NCBI RefSeq assembly: GCF_018687715.1
Contig: NC_056762.1
Span: 25,038,864-25,102,863 of the forward strand
Length of the DNA stretch: 64,000 bases
Direction of reading: 5' to 3'
Origin: Carya illinoinensis
Taxonomy: Eukaryota > Streptophyta > Magnoliopsida > Fagales > Juglandaceae
A program made the translations under genes and the position numbers. A model generated the notes under the pieces. That model was not told the origin of the DNA and did no database searches. It saw nothing but the letters and a program-made list of their open reading frames with translations. Positions 62,699 to 64,000 of the stretch are shown here, in pieces; within the stretch, counting starts at the first letter, position 1; each line of letters opens with the position of its first letter.

Positions 62699-62930
62699 AT
62701 AGGAGTGGGTAGCAGGGCTGCTCCCATCTACACTACTCCCACATGGGAAGGCAAACTCCTATCTGCCAGATGCGAGGGTGGGTGGCCTTGTCCATATCTG
62801 GTGCCCCCAACAGGAGTGGGGGCCAGGTTAGGCCCAACCCTACCTTTCAAAACCACTACCCCACCTCTCGCATCTATATGTATAAATAATAAATATATAA
62901 TATATTTATATTAAAAAAAAAATCCCCAAT
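62699..62930 (+). mobile_element. hAT-end-like GC-rich segment
   Basis: Starts ATAGGAGTGGGTAGCAGGGC with further GGGTGGGTGG and GGGGGCCAGG blocks. It resembles the GC-rich segment at 48730-48882 and is placed where the 5' end of the following plus-strand hAT transposon is expected. The preceding octamer is TATGCACA; the partner end is outside the window. Confidence 0.45.
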
Positions 62931-63017
62931 AATCAAAACAACGCCATTTTTTCATAGACAAAACATCATTGTTTTGATAAGTTAGTTAACCCCCCCTTCT
63001 TACGACCCCCACTTTTA

Positions 63018-63019
<2 letters not shown>

Positions 63020-63078
<59 letters not shown>
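63020..63078. repeat. (CT)n microsatellite
   Basis: About 29 perfect CT units, in the region upstream of the hAT transposase start. Confidence 0.95.
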
Positions 63079-63080
<2 letters not shown>

Positions 63081-63310
63081 AGTAGTTCATCTGTTGTACA
63101 CCGTCTAGCCATTCTCCATCGTCATCCATCAATCGCATGCTTAGTCTGTCACCGAAGGTAAGTTCCCATCGCAGACTCAAACGCCAATTATGTTTTTTTT
63201 TTTTTTTTTTTTTGAGTTATGGAGGATGGGATTAAATTGAGGAGTTGGAGGATGTGCATGTATTTTGATGTTTCTAATTTTTAAATTGTGAATTCAAAAT
63301 TGGGGTTTTA

Positions 63311-63602
63311 GGGTTTCGGATTGGAACCCTAAATTATTTTAGGTTTCAATTCGAAAGCTTGAATTATGTTAGGTCCTAAATTAATTTAGGGTATCAGATT
63401 GGAACCGGTTTCAATCTAAAACCCTTAATTAAATTAGAGGTTTCAATCCAAAACCCTAATCTATTCTAAAATTTTGATATGAAAACCCGATCTGTTTATA
63501 TGAAACCCTAATTTATTTTGAGGTTTCGATATCAAAACCTCGTTCTGTTTTAGGTTTCGATATTGAAACCTCAATCTATTTTGGGGTTTCAATATCAAAA
63601 CC
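63311..63602 (+). repeat. array of about ten quasi-palindromes, about 31-32 bp spacing
   Basis: Variants of GGTTTCGATATCAAAACC recur at 63311, 63342, 63389, 63407, 63439, 63472, 63494, 63522, 63553 and 63585. Most centres are 30-33 bp apart. The best copies (63522-63539, 63553-63570, 63585-63602) are nearly perfect palindromes. The array ends about 90 bp before the hAT start codon. Confidence 0.85.
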
Positions 63603-63694
63603 TCAATCTGTGTTTGGGTGATTATGATTATTGCATGGTTTTAATTGTTGATGTGATGTTTGTTTCATTTCATAATTTTTGTCAATTTTGTAGA

Positions 63695-64000
63695 ATGGCT
63701 AGTCTGTAAGATTTTAGTGCTAGCTCTCCTACCCCTACCCTAACACCTAACCCTACCGAATCTACCCCTACTAACCCTTTTGACCCTACTCATACAAATG
63801 CTACCCTTACGAACCCTTGCCCTCCCTCCTTGCCCCTATAAAGTAAGAAATCTGTTTCAATAGTTTGGACTCACTTTACCAAACTAGAGGATAGTGACCC
63901 CAATAACCCCAAACTAAGTGGAACCATTATAGTAAAGTGTATGGGTGTCATGATAGGAGATATGATACATCCCAATTAAAGGTACACGTAGAAGAGCAAT
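63695..64000 (+). pseudogene. hAT transposase 5' part with BED zinc finger, runs off window
   Basis: From the ATG at 63695 one frame shows a P/T-rich N-terminus and then KKSVSIVWTHFTKLEDSDPN with NPK, the opening of a plant hAT BED finger. In-frame stops occur at codon 5 (63707-63709), near 63839 and near 63977, and the second finger half is degraded. So this copy is probably inactive. The C-terminal part lies beyond the window. Confidence 0.75.

Noticed and set aside
63721..63790. CCCTAACCC-like text resembling telomere repeats
   Set aside because: Spacing is irregular and it encodes a P/T-rich stretch in the hAT frame; it is not a TTTAGGG array.

Overview
The window looks like nuclear DNA of a dicot tree: AT-rich, intron-containing genes, dense plant retrotransposons and DNA transposons. 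From memory the PIF-like MITE at 29.7 kb and the CACTA and hAT proteins resemble those of Juglandaceae/Fagales, but that placement is an inference. Nothing prokaryotic (operons, CRISPR, phage) was seen.

Only two host genes look intact, both on the minus strand. One is a seven-exon WAT1-related (EamA/DMT) membrane transporter at 30928-34542, encoding 353 residues. The other is a small two-exon gene for a NUCLEAR FUSION DEFECTIVE 6-like organellar protein at 57700-58113, encoding 108 residues; its exons are short and easy to miss.

Layout: 1-3690 is the 3' end of an Athila-type Ty3/gypsy element (integrase C-terminus, long 3' noncoding region, 1.37-kb LTR). About 5.09-27.8 kb looks like an old CACTA transposon (TNP2 gene at 5.1-7.9 kb, PF03004 gene at 24.6-27.8 kb), opened by three later insertions: a probable solo LTR (8270-10857), a complete 9.75-kb Athila-type element on the minus strand (11971-21721, TSD CAGAG) and a solo LTR of the same family on the plus strand (25087-26351, TSD AAAGG) lying inside the PF03004 reading frame. 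A PIF/Harbinger MITE (29662-30120) and a hairpin MITE come before the WAT1 gene, whose second intron holds three more hairpins.

From 38.0 to 47.9 kb two diverged copies of a Tat/Retand-like gypsy LTR+gag face each other, with decayed pol and a 79-bp tandem array between them. A TRIM element lies at 49074-49517, a tail-to-tail pair of LINE fragments at 53.7-56.6 kb, and after the NFD6-like gene there are a decayed hAT transposase (minus) and the 5' part of another hAT (plus) leaving the window at 64 kb. The second hAT is preceded by a roughly 32-bp-spaced array of quasi-palindromes.

No wholly new biological system could be demonstrated. The best leads are the quasi-palindrome array before the hAT gene, the XhoI-type palindrome array in the Athila-like LTR, the position-conserved internal polypurine-like motif in two Athila elements, and the intron MITE cluster in WAT1.
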